Assembly (NCBI GenBank): GCA_038501625.1
Contig: JAZAYU010000224.1
Span: 310,001-374,000 of the forward strand
Source: Corbicula japonica
Lineage: Eukaryota > Mollusca > Bivalvia > Venerida > Cyrenidae
DNA: 64,000 nucleotides
Direction of reading: 5' to 3'
The notes beneath the pieces are model-generated. The model was given only the letters and a program-made list of their open reading frames with translations, had not been told where the DNA came from and did not search any database. Every line of letters starts with the position of its first letter. Positions within the stretch are counted from its first letter, which is position 1. Below, in pieces: positions 21,985-35,689 of this stretch. Made by a program: the position numbers and the translations under genes.

Positions 21985-22166
21985 ACAACGGTAAGCTTTC
22001 CGGTTGAACACGTATAAACGGTAAGTTTTCCGGTTGAACACGTATAAAACGGTAGTTTTCCAGTTGAACACGTATAAAACGGTAGGTTTCCCGGTTGAAC
22101 ACGTATAAAATGGTAATTTTTCCGGTTGAACACGTATAAAACGGTAAGTTTTCCGGTTGAACACAT
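21985..22166. repeat. 31-bp minisatellite, about six copies
   Basis: Unit CGGTTGAACACGTATAAAAC plus GGTAAGTTTTC, with small length changes. The minus-strand open frames across it encode a repeated peptide and are not genes. Confidence 0.85.
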
Positions 22167-22888
22167 CATACCAACCCATGGAAAGTTCAATAAATCACGA
22201 ACAACCACTACCAAGACATGTCACCAGGCGGAAATTTTCTCTAACTATGTTATACAGTAACAAGGCCTTCAATCTGCTATACATTGGTTGGTTGAGAAAG
22301 CATTTGAAGCGCACCAGTTTACTATACGTACAGACATTTTTATATGTTTGACATTACAGTTTGTTACTTGACCAAGATTTGACTCAAGGCGGGATTAGTG
22401 TGACAGACTGACTAAAGTAATGACGGACAATTCCACAACAATATATATCTGCAAGAGATAAAAAGAAAAGGAACGCGACCAATTAATATTTCTTTAAACG
22501 CTGACGACCGCATTAAGCAACGGAGAGAAAGAACAGACAAATACGCTTTGCAACCACATGTAGTAGTTTTTTTTTTGTTGCTGTTTTTTTTGGTTTGTTT
22601 GTTGCTTTTTTGTTTTTTTGTTGTTTTTTGGAAGAGCGATTTTAGGGTTTTCATTTTGTAAATTGTAAGAACTATAGTATAAGTATACAAAATGCACAGA
22701 TAACCCAAATCTATACCGACACTGCAGCAGCGCCTAGCCAACCATGCAAGAGAGGAACACAGTACATATCATCTGTATCGCGAAAAAGAACACTTCAAGT
22801 ATGCCTGTATACAGTTACCTACAATGATTGACATTCAGCATGGTTGGACATTGGCACATTATTATAAAGAGAGGTAAATAAAACTGGG

Positions 22889-23033
22889 CTAAAGGTTATA
22901 AAACTGAGCATGGAAATCAGTCTCAAATCTCAAGGATCTTATTGGCTGAAATGGCGACTGGTCGCCATTTCAGCCAATAAGATGCTTGAGACTTGAGACT
23001 GGTTTCCATGCTCAGTTTTATAACCTTGGGCAC
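22889..23033. mobile_element. CCAAT-hairpin MITE copy I
   Basis: Same ends (AAGGTTATAAAACTGAGCAT and its complement) and same centre as copies F and H. The left-arm box reads TTATTGG and the right-arm box CCAATAA, so the pair co-varies. Confidence 0.9.
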
Positions 23034-24000
23034 TGCTAACTACAGTGAACAGCAACTCTAATCCATTATTGCAATCAACCTAATTCGAAGATCCTGACAG
23101 TGATTAAGTTTTCTTGCATATGCTATTTTCTTTATAGTATGAAATGGAAGTACATATTTCTGCTGGTATGACTACTTCCTTTCAATCTCACTAAAGTCAG
23201 ATCTAACAAAATGCTAGGACGGCCCGCAGACACCGTACATAAGCACCAAACTATAGCGGTTTTCCCCGATAACTATTTTTAGAAATTTTCATCACATGAA
23301 GCATGATTTATAACTTTCGCGAAATGATCTGAAGATGTCATTACATTAGAAATGAATGCAATACTACATAAACACTTGTATCTTCAGTAAAATACGTCTT
23401 ACGCAGGCTGTAAACATTTTCCATGGTTTAAAAAAATACTATGTTTACTTTCACTTTTGTGATTTTGTAGGCGACAATCTGATTGGTTCAAAGGGTTAGT
23501 GATAAAAGCACGTTTCAGTTACTCGTCGTCAGATCCTGATGGCGTAGCGGTTTTCAGGAGATGATTTTAATCAGATTGACTTCCTTTAGGTATCATATAT
23601 ATTAGTAAATCAAGATTAAGTCATCTATTTTAGAAGGATGGACAACCAAATGACCCCTTGTAAGTAGTACTTAAAATGTGAAATGATGCCATGCCTGCAT
23701 TGTTTTTGGTGTAAATAATATTAATTACAAGTATAAGTAAAATGTATATAGAAAGCAAATTATAAATCAAGGTATGAGCTTTCCAGAACGAAATAAAACA
23801 ATTCGTTTCCTTCCATGTCAAAAATATTGACAACGTACATATTCATTTAAACTGAAACAAACAATAGAAAACAATGATTAATTGTGAAAAAAAGTTGTGA
23901 GATCAACAGAGACATATTATTATGTACAGTTATAGAATGCAAATATTTTCTTATTTTAACTTTCATTACACTGGTTCATGAATCCAACAATTAATTTGCG

Positions 24001-24182
24001 TCAAATAAACACGTTCCGCTTGATATGTGTGTACATATGTGAAGTGAGATGACTTTTCTGGATAAACCGTTTTCTGCAGACCTCACACTCAAAGGGACGC
24101 TCTCCGGTGTGAATACGCATGTGATCGCTCTTATTTCTCCGAGTCTTAAATACCTTGCCACATTCTTCACATTGCAGCTTGT
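24001..24182 (-). CDS. Terminal zinc-finger exon Z2 (two C2H2 fingers)
   Basis: Minus strand; acceptor after a run of T ending TCAG (24184-24183), phase 1, 60 codons to TGA at 24001-24003. Finger 1: CEEC-x12-H-x3-H, contacts T/R/N/D. Finger 2: CEVC-x12-H-x3-H, contacts Q/S/H/S. The linker TGERPFE is near-canonical TGEKPY, which favours real DNA binding. The open frame from an ATG on the same strand (24275-23991) is in another frame and is not the gene. Confidence 0.85.
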
Positions 24183-26169
24183 CTGAAAAAAAAAGAAATG
24201 TTCACATATGAGTTTAACTGGTGATTTTTTAATATATCGCATTCGTTTGTAAAGGGCGCATTTGTGCAAAAACAAATATATAGAAAGACATTACGTAAAT
24301 AATTTTTCATTAATTGAATAATTTGTAATCAAGCAGAGGTAGTGATATTGTTCCTTCATTTTCGCATGCTAGGGAAACACCCTGCTTTTGGCTAGATGAA
24401 GGTGAATATAAATTCGTTTAAGTCGAAATCACATCAGTATCTAACTACTTTGGTTTTCCACATAACATGCGTCGCCTGCTTCCAAGAAGTTTAAATGTGG
24501 GCATTACGTATTATAATAAATGATAAAAGGTGAGATTCAATTAGATTATGAAAGTAACAAAGCTGTCTACAAGGTATAACCTTTATTTCATGAAAATAGG
24601 ACAAATTATTTTCAAGTTGATTAATACATAGATTGCTACTTCCAAGCTTCATGAAGAGACATACTTGGGCACCTAGCAGGTATAACTTTAATGAAATTAT
24701 GGCATTTACTTTTAATGTTGCTTCACAAACAATGTGACAAAATGCATATCAGGAATTGCCACATCCATAAAACACAACCTCCCCACGCAGCCAAAAGGTA
24801 AAGAGGATAAGATCAATTTCAAATAAGACACCAAAACAACCAAAAAGATAACTTCTCGGTTTACCGCCTTGGAACGGTCAGTAGTAAAACAATTTGTTAC
24901 TGGGGTTTAAACCAGGTTCTCGGGTGCACCAACCGCACAGTCGCCTCAAAAGGTTCACATATGAACAAACAGGTACAAGTTGTCTTGTAAAAATGGCTCC
25001 AACTCACCCAATAAATAGACAGTGCTTGCAAAAGCTAACAAACATAATTATAAAAATTAAGACGCTCAGCAACAGGGCATACTTTAAAAAAATTCGAAAG
25101 GGCGACACAATAAAATGAGAGCCTAATGGGTGACCGTTTTGGAACGGTCCGTGACGAAACATTTAGCCCCGTGGTTAAAACCAGATACTAGAGTGCAACA
25201 ATCTCACAACTGCCCCAGCAGGAACTCATATGAAAAACCAAATACCAAAACAAAGTTCTGTCGGTGAATTAGAACAACCTATCAACTCGAAATGTTGCAA
25301 CCAAAAGCACACAACCAAGTAAAACATATAAAGCTCATGGCATTGCAAGCACAAAGGGTGGGTACTAAATGAGCTTACTGATTCCAGATCCCATGGAGTC
25401 AAATCGGTAAAAAATACGATCCTACTGCACATAAGTATTTCAATTAAAAGTCAATATGGCATTGACGTTTGATCTGTTATCTTCAAAATTGATAGTGATT
25501 ATCTAAGGACCAAAAGCAAACTAGAAACCAAGTTTTGGTACTGTACATTACTAGTATACAGTTCTGCAGTTATTTGCTAGAAACTAATTTTTAAGTTGCG
25601 GTCACCATGACCTTGACATCTGACCTACTCAACCCCAAAAATTAAGGCGACACTAATCTCCCTACCACGTTTGGGGTTGTTTTGTGGGGAGGGGTGTTCA
25701 GATATTGATAGTAAATTAATATTGAATTAAAATTCACTGCGATTTGACCCCTTCTGAACGCAAAATCAATAGTCATCTTCTGACTGTAAGATATTTATTC
25801 ACCAAGTTTAATGTTTGATGACTGTAGGTGTAACAGTTCTTGTTATTAATTGGAAACTGATTTTCAATTCCAATAAGATTCTCACCTTTTGCCAAATTTT
25901 ATCAAATTCGACAAAATGTGATTTACAAGCTATAGGCAATCTAACCGAAGGCAATATACCGATTCTGGTGACTGTAGATAACGCCGTTCTTTAGTTATTT
26001 ACTAGAAACAATTTTCCATTGAATGTCATTGTGACCTTGGACCCCCAAATCAACAGCAATCATCTACTGCCGATGACTAATTTGGCGCCGTTTCTTCAGT
26101 TGTGGATTGGAAAACAATTTTAAAATAATGGTCCTTGACCTGTGGACCGCAAAATCAGCGGACTTGTTT

Positions 26170-28310
26170 ACACAGTGTATAAGCGTACAGTTGCTCGAAA
26201 CGGAAGTTGCTGATCTGTACGCCGATGATCACATAGTTGCTTACAGAAAAACACTCGACCTCGAATGATTTATTTGTAAATAAAACCAAATTTAAAGTCA
26301 ATTTGGAAGGAAATATTTCTGGGGTAAGTACAGCGTTAATTGTTAGTCCTGTTGTGATCATATAGACTTAAAGGAAGGTCTACTTTAGTTATAATCCATC
26401 ATCGTTCCCGACTCGATCAGTGAAAAAAATGAGCAAAACATGGAACAAAATCGGACTTTGTTGGTTCAAATTTCTTTGTGTCAATAGATTTTTAGACCAT
26501 ATTTGTGTTGGTATGGGAGAGAATTTATATATTCAACTTGTGCACTTCGTTGACCTGAGTTTTAACGACTTAGCAACGAGAAAATGATTATTTATGTCAG
26601 TGAAAATGAAAAGACTGTACGGTTAGTTGCAACTGTACGCGATCGTTAGTTGTTAACAGATGCCTAACATCTGTAAGCATAGTTGTCAAAATAGATCATT
26701 AACAATTTATGGTTCCAGTAAATGCTTTCAGATTGCATCGACAGGTTATCATATTAGCTTCAATAAACCCTAATATTTCGTGCAAAAGAACCTGATTATA
26801 CATATTTGTCAACAAATTTGCTCATAATAATGCTTTTAATTATATAAACAAAAAACAGGTCCTAGCTTCTGTTTCTTAGTCAGATTTGTTTTTATTTTTC
26901 AGATATCTTAAAAGATGTACCGGTGCTTATTCTACACAGTACTGTTTGACCTTTTTTCGGCGATAGTCGACCATTGCGTATTCAAACACATTCACATCTC
27001 ACAGATGAGATGAAATTTCAAAAAATATTCAACGTACATGCAAATCTTCTACACTATGGCAAACGAATATCTTTAGTATTATTCCAGCTGATATACAAAT
27101 GTCCGGCTCGTATATTTGCAGCGAAAATGATAAAGAAACCATTAAAATAAAGAGCAAACATTGGAAGCCTTACCATAGCTGGACAAATCCGCGTTCGTAC
27201 TTCAACCATAATTTCTAAAGATGTAATAAAATTCTCCCAACAGATTAACGTAATGAAATTTAACTCGAAATTTAAACGACATTTAACATGAAATTTTTAG
27301 TTGTTGCAGACAAAATTGGTAGACTAACTTAACTAATAAGTCACGAAGTGGTGGATTTCAAATACTGAAGCAACTTAATGGAATTCTACTGTCAAATATC
27401 AGATTGTTTGATTCATTATGATATGGGATAATATTTGTGCATAAAGTATGTCTTTGCCACCACAGGCAGGGATTTCAGCAGGTTTATACCAGGTTTTATT
27501 TAAAGTCACAATCAGGTGATTCAGGATTTCTCCGGGATTTCTAGAAATTATCGGTGTCTTATTTTGACTTGCAAAAAAGTACGGATCCGTTCATATGGTT
27601 CAACAGTAGACCAGAGTAAAAAGATTATCAATTATTGCATAGCTCAAAACATGCTTGTCAGTTCTAAAATATGATCATATGAGGATTTATTTTTTGATAA
27701 ATAATACATTTGATTTCATTGATTCCTTTAATTGATTCCTTAAACAAGTTCTTGCTTCATGAATGCTTTTAAGTTGACCAGTATCTGATGTACTTATGAT
27801 CGCAACTGTTCGTACAGTCTGATATTGAAATACTGCAACTTTGCGTACAGTCTTCTCGCTTTAGGTTGCTGCACAGAAAGACCATTTTCTCGGCGCTTAT
27901 TCGTTCAATCACCGTTCAACGCATTTTGTGAACGAGGGAAATGATTTTTCTTTCACGGGAACTCAAATATAGACCTTTCCAATATTTACATTATAAAATA
28001 TGAGGTCACAAATGCAGATTTTCTTCAATCTTTTTTTTCCTATTTTGTACTGATCAAGTTTGGAAAGATTACAAATAGCAACTAAACTAGACGTTAGTTC
28101 AAGATTTCAATATCACAGTAAGACTTTTAATCAACGATGTACTTATCTTGGAAATAATTTCTGCAAAAAGCACGTTTAATTTGAATATATTTTACAAAGA
28201 AAAAGCCGATGTCGCGTGTTTTTCTGTAAGCAACTATGTGATCATCGGCGTACAGATCAGCAACTTCCGTTTCGAGCAACTGTACGCTTATACACTGTGG
28301 TTTAAAGCAT
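26170..28310. mobile_element. Candidate 2.1-kb DNA element with about 90-bp terminal inverted repeats
   Basis: The segment 26172-26261 (CACAGTGTATAAGCGTACAG through GATCACATAGTTGCTTACAG) recurs in inverted orientation at 28218-28309 with only a few differences. The 2 kb between has no transposase frame. It may be a non-autonomous DNA transposon or two inverted fragments of one repeat. No target-site duplication could be fixed. Confidence 0.55.
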
Positions 28311-28921
28311 AGCATCAAGTTTGGTGACTTTAGGCCCGTTGTTGGCTTTTGATAAGAATTTTGTCGTGTTCGGTGGTTTTCAAAGTTCCCTTTTCCTGTT
28401 GCCATACCAGTATATAAATGCAATCGCTATCTATTCCTTTAAGTTGAGTAAACATTGAAAAAAGTGCATGTTTTCAAATTTAATATCGTAGTTTTCGATA
28501 AATATGTTTTCATGAATGTGTATTCTATGCCAAATATTGTTTTAAACATATTAACAAGATCAAAGTTATTGAATATGAACAAAGTAGTTTCATATCTAAA
28601 AAAAATAATGGTAAGCATGTGAAGTATACCTGGGTCATTTTTACAGTGAAGAAATTTGACTCATAAATTATATTTACTATCATGAATATCAGATTTTCCT
28701 TCAAACAAATTGCAAAAACAGACCTGTTTAGACAGAATGAGGGCTCAGTGGTGTAAACCAGTTACTAGAAATGACAGCTCCGTCTTATAGGCGTTGAACC
28801 GTTTCTTTTAAAGGGTTACCACACTCCTCCCAATCACGTTCATTGATAAGAAGAAAATTACCAAAATCTCAATAATGGCATAATGCCGTTCAATGAATTT
28901 TGCACAATTGAATGTTACTGA

Positions 28922-29382
28922 TGTATCTTTATTTTGCATATAGTAAGACACTTTAGAAAAGTAACGAAAAAAGCTAGACCTAAAAATTCATTAAAATTCT
29001 ATTTACATAAATTCACAAAAACTAAGCGATACAAAACATAATTTTAAATTCCCACGTGTGTGCAATGATACTGACAAGAAAATGTTGTGAACTTTGTAAA
29101 ACATTATCAACTACTATAAGAGAAATCAGTGATTGTCATCCGTTTACGCGACCAGGAATTTGAAGGTCAAACACACTTTTACTAATATCTCGTTAAGTTT
29201 ACATATGTAAGTCACGAGGACACAATAAATTGTTGTCAGTATCATATTATTCATGTGGGCATTTAAAGTGATGTTTTGTGTTTAGTTTTTGTGAATTTAT
29301 GTAAATAGAAGTTGAGGGAAATTTTAGATCTAGCTATTTTACTTTACTGTTCTAACGTGTCTGCAAAATAAAGATACATAAA
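28922..29382. mobile_element. Long-arm foldback element
   Basis: Left arm 28922-29065 and right arm 29239-29382 are inverted copies, for example TTTACATAAATTCACAAAAA against TTTTTGTGAATTTATGTAAA and ATGATACTGACAA against TTGTCAGTATCAT. A related element with longer arms lies at 38629-39648. Confidence 0.75.
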
Positions 29383-29454
29383 CAAGAAAAAAACGTCGCC
29401 ACGCGCTGAAAACCAGGTTTTCATTTAATACTTGTATTTGATATCAATAGATCG

Positions 29455-30405
29455 CAGCTAACTCAAGTTATTATGCAGAAATTGAATTTCAATGACTATA
29501 CCCTTGATCAAAGAGATCTGAGGAGCAACCCCGAATTGCGTCTTGGTATAAGCTATCCACACACCAAGTTTGGTGTCAATAGGTCAAAGAAAGCTGAAGT
29601 TATTACATGGAAACTGATTTTCTATTTTAAGCAACAAGGAACAATGACCTTGACCTTGATCAAAGACGCATGCGAAGCAATTCCAAGTAGCATCCCATAT
29701 AAGCTTCCCACACACTAAGTTTGGTATCAATAGGTCATTGAGCAGAAACTGAATTTCTTTTTTAAGCAACAGTGACCTTGACCTTGATCACAGACATCAA
29801 GGTAGCAATCTCAAGTTATGTCTTGATGTAAGCTACCCACATACCAAGTTTGGTGTTAATAGGTCACAGCTTACTCAAATAATTATGTGGAACCTGCATT
29901 TCTATTTTTTGAACAGTGATCTTGACCTTGATCACAGACAGCAGGTTGCAATTCTGAGTAGCATCTTGATATAAGCTACCGACACACCAGTTTGGCGTAA
30001 ACAGGCCAAAGCAAACTCGAGTTATTGAGCAGAAACTGAATTTCTATTTTTATCAACAGTGACCTTGACCTTAACCAGAGACACCTGGGTGGTAATCCCA
30101 AGCTGCCTCTTGATATAAGAAATCCACATACCAAGTTTGGCAACAATAGGCAATTTGGCGTCAATAGACAACTTTAACAAAAACTTAACCAAAATTCTAA
30201 GTGAAAAAGGGGCATAACTTTGGCAAAATACAGTCAGGGGTTATGAAACTGATAATTAGTATTGTGATCTCAGATAACTATGTTAAGTTTTAAAGCTCTA
30301 CCTTGAACGGTTACTGAGAAAAAGACAACTTTACAATAAACTTAACCAAATGTTGACGACCGCCCGCCAAACGACATACCACAATCTAATAACCAGGATT
30401 TTTCT
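29455..30405 (+). repeat. Pearl-like element with about 130-bp tandem units
   Basis: About five degenerate units with GAGCAGAAACTGAATTTCTA, GTGACCTTGACCTTGATCA, and CACACCAAGTTTGGTGTCAA blocks. They are followed by a different right segment ending ACCGCCCGCCAAACGACATA and CAATCTAATAACCAGG. The layout (tandem core with fixed right flank) is that of bivalve pearl/HINE elements, which have been linked to Helitrons. Confidence 0.65.
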
Positions 30406-30739
30406 AAACTGTATTTAAACACAAGCAATTCTATGGCATTAGTATAAAAATTTCATATTCAACACAAAATATCTTTGGCAAAGACAAAGTTCGCCAAAAA
30501 TAAAGAAAACATTTAATTAGTTCTAATTAGTTCTTACTTTTTTCTCAAATCTAGGAGCACAAATCATAAATCATAAAGAGCAAATATACAGTTTATTCTA
30601 TTAATGTCTGTAACATTGTCAACGCTTGATTTTGAAATTTATAATACTGACAGTGTTCAATGGGTAAAACTAAGTACATCAATAAACTAGACTTCTTCTG
30701 AATTTACTGGTGTAATGTTCAAGTATCGCTCTTTTGGTT

Positions 30740-30960
30740 TTATATAGAGTCAAGTCTGTCTTCTTGCATCCCCTTGGTAACTTTCAAATGTGTGATCATA
30801 TGTGATCGGAGATTGGACTTCTGGTTAAACTTTTTGCCACACACTTGACATTCGAATGGAAGCTCTCCTAAATGAAGGCGCATATGGACATCTCGGTTGT
30901 ACTTCCGGTTGTAAATCTTCCCACAAAGGCTGCACTGGTAGCCGCGTTCGTGACCTTCAT
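30740..30960 (-). CDS. Terminal zinc-finger exon Z3 (two C2H2 fingers)
   Basis: Minus strand; acceptor TTTTGTAATTCCAG before 30960, phase 1, 73 codons to TAA at 30740-30742. Finger 1: CSLC-x12-H-x3-H, contacts R/Y/N/V. Finger 2: CQVC-x12-H-x3-H, contacts Q/S/N/S. The linker is LGELPFE. A 10-residue acidic/basic lead (DEGHERGYQ) precedes the first Cys. An ATG-initiated frame from 31021 reads through the acceptor and is an artefact of ignoring splicing. Confidence 0.88.
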
Positions 30961-33517
30961 CTGGAATTACAAAATATACTGTAAGGAGCAATACACAAAA
31001 ATGATTATTGCCGATCTCCAACTCAACCTAAGTACAAATACTGCATCTAAAACTGTTCAATGACTTTTGTGAAACTGCTCTTGTTTATTAACGAGAAGCC
31101 AATTTCAAAAGAAGGTCATCGCGACCTCGCACCTGCTAAACGGTCAACCTGACCTCCGAAAGAGGTTCTTGAATTATAAACCATAATTTCAATTTGTGAA
31201 ATAAGGTTGATGTGTGTTGGGTTTTTGTTCGCAAATTTCTTCGAACTGGGCTAGAACAATAATTATTAGTATTGTCCAACAATATTGACCTGTCACTCTT
31301 GCATTCGACCCCATATTCGTTAAATTTCGTAATTGTTACGATCCATTTCAACTTGGTAGCCCGGCATCAATTCTAATACACCACACATCACTGGCGTGTA
31401 AAATGAATAAATATATGGACGTATTCGCTGATACCCGTGTTTATCCAATGACCTTTACGAAAATTAATGAAGTGCCAGGTCTATATTGTTGACAATCTTT
31501 ATCTATAGATGAATTCAACACCTTTGTTTGGAGGCAAATACAATGCAAATCGCCATGGCAGTTACTTTTAATTTCTGTGTTATATAGCTAAACAACTTTT
31601 TGCTGCAATAACTTGTATAACTGTATAAAAAATTTAGAGTTTCCACTGGATCGTCTATTGAAGGTAACGTATTAGGACGAGAATATTAACTGTTTAAACA
31701 AATCAAAATTATCATTTAAACTGTAGAATATTCATCAACAATCAACGTACGAGTGAGTGTGTTTCTTAAAGCTAAGAATACAAATCAGGAATGACCACAT
31801 CCAGAAAACACAGCCTCCTCAAAAATCGAGTTGCGCTCAACCCGGGGCTAAGTGGCGTGGGCAGTCATATGCATTTCCATTACTGCCCATGATGAACAGG
31901 CTTAATCAAACCGAGCCTGCAATATGTTCATGTATTTATAAGTCGTGTTTGGTGGCTTTCAAAGTTCTCTATTCATCTATTGGAACTGTCAGTGGCAAAA
32001 CAATGCCAGCCAAAGTTGCTTTGGCGTTACTAACAGTAAAATTCACTTACAATAGGTTCCGAATATTGATTGACATAAGTTGAAATTTCGTGCCTGCCAG
32101 GCACTAGTCACGAAGAACAGGTTTAGTTTTTATTTTGTTTGGGAGATGTTTCAGAATCACAGAACCTGCACAAGAGTTTAATTAAAATCACAACTGTCTG
32201 CGATTAAGAGGTTAATAATCCTGCTAAAGCCATCAAGCAATTCGACATGCCAAAAATGTCACTAAACAAGATGGCCATATGTCCCTTATCGCTCACTCGA
32301 TTCTTGTATACATGAAATAAAAGGAAGAACAAAGCACAAAGCTATGAAAAACTACTGGCTGCAAAAAGTACATTGCTGGCTTTATAGCACCACATCATGA
32401 TTTGTTTTGAAGCAAATCTGAACTGATTTAGAAACTGTCAGAGCTACCACTAATACTTTTTAATTAGGAAGATGCCACAGGCCTTTTACTTGCATGGGTA
32501 TGATACATGTAAACTCACACAAAGTTCTAACTTGTCATCAGTTACAAATGTTTACAATTTACTCTAGTTTGGGTGTTAAGAACGCGTTAAAAGGAGCTGT
32601 GTTGTCTTGTAATCATTTTTAAAATGTCTTCTAATGAAATGTTTATTTAATTGTTTTTCTAAATGAAATCAGTACCATTCATTTACAGTCCAGGCTCAAA
32701 ATCTGAACAGTAAAGGGAGCTAATTATAAAATTTGACACTTTGAAAAAGGAGAAATGCTGTAAGAGGGTTCCTGTTCAAACAAACTTAGGATAATTTTCC
32801 GGTTGCTTGACTTTTACTTGCATAATATGTATTGTTATCAAAATGCACGATCACTCACCTAAGACTTTTCCCAAGTAAATAATTAAAATTTTAAGACAGA
32901 AGTGTTGAAGTTACCGGTAATGTCTATCTAAGAAAACATGTTATCAAACAGTTAATTAGAATTTTGGTTAAAAAAAACCAAACAAATTTAAATCCACTAC
33001 TGGGGCCTGAACAACCCAATTTTGAAACAATTTTGGTAGATATAATCTATTTAAGAACTAAATAGTATACTGAGAATCTGATGAAAAATATGCCCTTGAA
33101 TGTGTAAATAAGGTTTTCCTTTTCACTGATCTTTTGGCCCAATTTTTACTGGTCTGAGATATCATTAACAAATTGGAAACACATTCAGGATAGTTTAATC
33201 GTAATCTGCTCAAAATGTGGCCAAGAAGATAATTTGATTTGTCCTACTGATGAACGTTTTGACATAAGATGGTCCAGTTTCGAAAAAGGGACGAAACATT
33301 ATCAACATAAACAGTGAGCAAATGTTATATTAATCGGATAGAAAATGTGACATCTGTTTAATATTGTCTTCGTTTTTTTTATCTAAGATGACACAGATTA
33401 AAGACACCATCAACACCATCATTCTGAAACTGTTGATAAAATCTGTGACTTTTATGTCGTTTAAAAAAGTAATATATGAATATCAGGAATCGTCACACAA
33501 TCCCCACGCAGCGAAAA

Positions 33518-33518
<1 letters not shown>

Positions 33519-33598
<80 letters not shown>
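33519..33598. repeat. AG microsatellite, about 40 dinucleotides
   Basis: Uninterrupted AG run inside a copy of the ATATCAGGAAT...CCACGCAGCGAAAA dispersed repeat. It has probably grown from the AAGAAGAG segment found at the same place in sister copies. Confidence 0.95.
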
Positions 33599-33599
<1 letters not shown>

Positions 33600-34128
33600 A
33601 TGTTTTTTTATAAGTATGTCAAATCAAATAGGACGCCACAAACAATTAACGAAGAAGAGAACCAAACATTTAAGCCGGATTTCCTGAACCTTCGGCTCAG
33701 GTGAGCTAAGAATCTTCATTGGAAAACCAATGTTATACTGTAAAGCTTAAGATTACATCGAGTGTTTAAAAACTGTTGTTATCACAACTAAATAATAAAT
33801 ATTAGAATCAGCATGTTATAGCGATTAATTAATGGTTAAACTGGTGGCTGAACAGTTTCTACAGCAGTGATAGGTGGACTACGGTATGCAGGACAAGTGT
33901 CCATGATAATGGTTACATGAGGATTGCTAAAAATAATTCAAACCATAACATTTCTTACTTTTTATTTGTTTGAAACGTAAGCTTACACTTTTTGAGTACA
34001 TTTTATAATGTTACCCAAAACGGTGCCGACAAAAACACAAGAATAAGAATTTCATCACAAAATAGCGACTTTGGTAGTTGTTAGAATGAACTTCAAATGA
34101 CGAATAATGAAACAACTAACATTATAAA

Positions 34129-35106
34129 AACAAGAGCCATGTTACACATGGTTAATCCCCCCGCCGGAAAAAAGTTACCTGAAGGTTGTACTTTCGTATA
34201 ATTTACCTGGAGAGGAAATCCTTTTAAGTTTTGGAGTTAAGCTACGGACAAAATTTATCAAGTAATTCTGATAAAGTGGAATATCTCTAAAAATCGGCAA
34301 GGTAGAGTTATTGATCTTGCACATTGCACTACCTACCAATGTGCTCTGTCAGTGTATGAAGTTTGAATAAAATCTCTCAAGTAGTTTTGGAGTTATGCTC
34401 CGGACCGGACAAAATGTATCAAGTAAATATGATAAAGAGGAATAACTCTAAAAATAGGCAAGGTAGAGCTATTGTTCTTGCACTCTGCACTACCTACCAA
34501 TGTGCTCTGTCAGTGTATGAAGTTTGAATAAAATCCCTCAAGTAGTTTTGGAGTTATGCTCTGGACAAAATTTATCAAGTAAATATGATAAAGAGGAATA
34601 ACTCTAAAAATAGGCAAGGTAGAGTTATTGTTCTTGCACTCTGCACTTCCTACCAATGTGCTCTGTCAGTGTATGAAGTTTGAATAAAATCCCTCAAGTA
34701 GTTTTGGACTTATGCTCCGGACAAAATTTATCAAGTAAATATTATAAAGGGGAATAACTCTAAAATAGGCAAGGTAGAGTTATTGTGTATGCACACTGCA
34801 CTACCTACTAATGTGCTCTGTCAGTGTATTAAGTTTGAATAAAATCCCTCCAGTAGTTTTGGACTTATGCTCCGGACAAAATTTATCAAGTAATTCTGAT
34901 AAAGGGGAATAACTCTAAAAATAGGCAAGGTAGTTATTGTTCTTGCACACTGCACTACATACCAATGTGCTCTGTCAGTGTATGAAGTTTGAATAAAATC
35001 CCTCCAGTAGTTTTGGACTTATGCTCCGGACAAAATTGTTTCGGACGGACGCACGGACATATGGCATTTCTAATATACCCCACGCATGTGGGGGGGGGGG
35101 GGGGGA
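34129..35106 (+). mobile_element. Pearl-like element with about 156-bp tandem core
   Basis: Left end ACAAGAGCCATGTTACACAT, then five to six units of about 156 bp containing GGAATAACTCTAAAAATAGG and CTGTCAGTGTATGAAGTTTG. The right end contains TTTCGGACGGACGCACGGAC followed by a short hairpin and a G-run. The same left-end wording (ACAAGAG) and right-end GC-rich segment occur in the element at 60964-62836 with an unrelated core. Confidence 0.75.
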
Positions 35107-35689
35107 TAAATAAACGAAAGAAGAAACAATGTGATTAGTCACTTCAATGGTCGGTTGCAAAACATATTTGCCTCTGTGGTTTTCATTTAGTTTTCAGTTT
35201 CATCAACCTTACATTTGCCGCGCATTGTCTAAAATACCTTGACGAACTAACCGCACACTTGGGAGTGTTACATGCTAACGAACAATTAATCGAAGACCTA
35301 TCCGAGACCAGAATACCATATCAAAAGTACTGGAATGAAGAAGTGAACAAGCCCATAGGATCTTTTTGAACTCTTAAACTTTTGCAACCGCCACACAATG
35401 AAAATTTTTTGGTGTTTCGTTTATTATTTTTGCTTTTATTGTTACTATCGCTGAAATTGTTTTGGTGTTTTCTTTTTATTAATTAAGCCTAAAGTGAATC
35501 TGTACTTAGTGAATATTCCGCTATCATTGTCACACAACGGACATGAAATATTGTCTAGTTTTATACGTCAAAATGATGCATAAGTAACGCTCAATAACAT
35601 AGTACTGGTGAAATCCAGCCAAACGTATTCCTTTAACGTCATATCCAGGAACGACCACAATATTAACAAGACACTTATATAGTGAAACC

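Larger units (their letters stand above)
17972..24000. repeat. Intron between Z2 and Z1: repeat-filled
   Basis: Holds foldback elements at 18055-18945, a pearl-like degenerate tandem at about 19640-20280, four CCAAT-hairpin MITEs (20624, 20940, 21218, 22889), a dispersed repeat at 21700-21920, and a 31-bp minisatellite at 21985-22166. No coding exon identified. The stretch 23040-23990 holds nothing I recognise. Confidence 0.6.
24183..30739. repeat. Intron between Z3 and Z2: repeats
   Basis: Dispersed repeats at 24745-25000 and 25110-25260; a weak pearl-like tandem at about 25590-26110; a 2.1-kb inverted-repeat element at 26170-28310; a long-arm foldback at 28922-29382; a tandem element at 29455-30405. 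No coding exon identified. Confidence 0.55.

Noticed and set aside
22412..22741. 109-residue minus-strand ORF rich in Lys, Asn and Gln
   Set aside because: The composition comes from a T-rich low-complexity tract (22566-22632) read on the other strand.
23991..24275. 94-residue minus-strand ORF as a gene
   Set aside because: It is out of frame with the zinc-finger exon Z2 on the same strand, which has a proper acceptor and finger spacing.
30740..31021. ATG-initiated start for Z3 at 31021
   Set aside because: The upstream codons are intron sequence; the acceptor at 30961-30962 and the phase shared with the other eight exons mark the real beginning.
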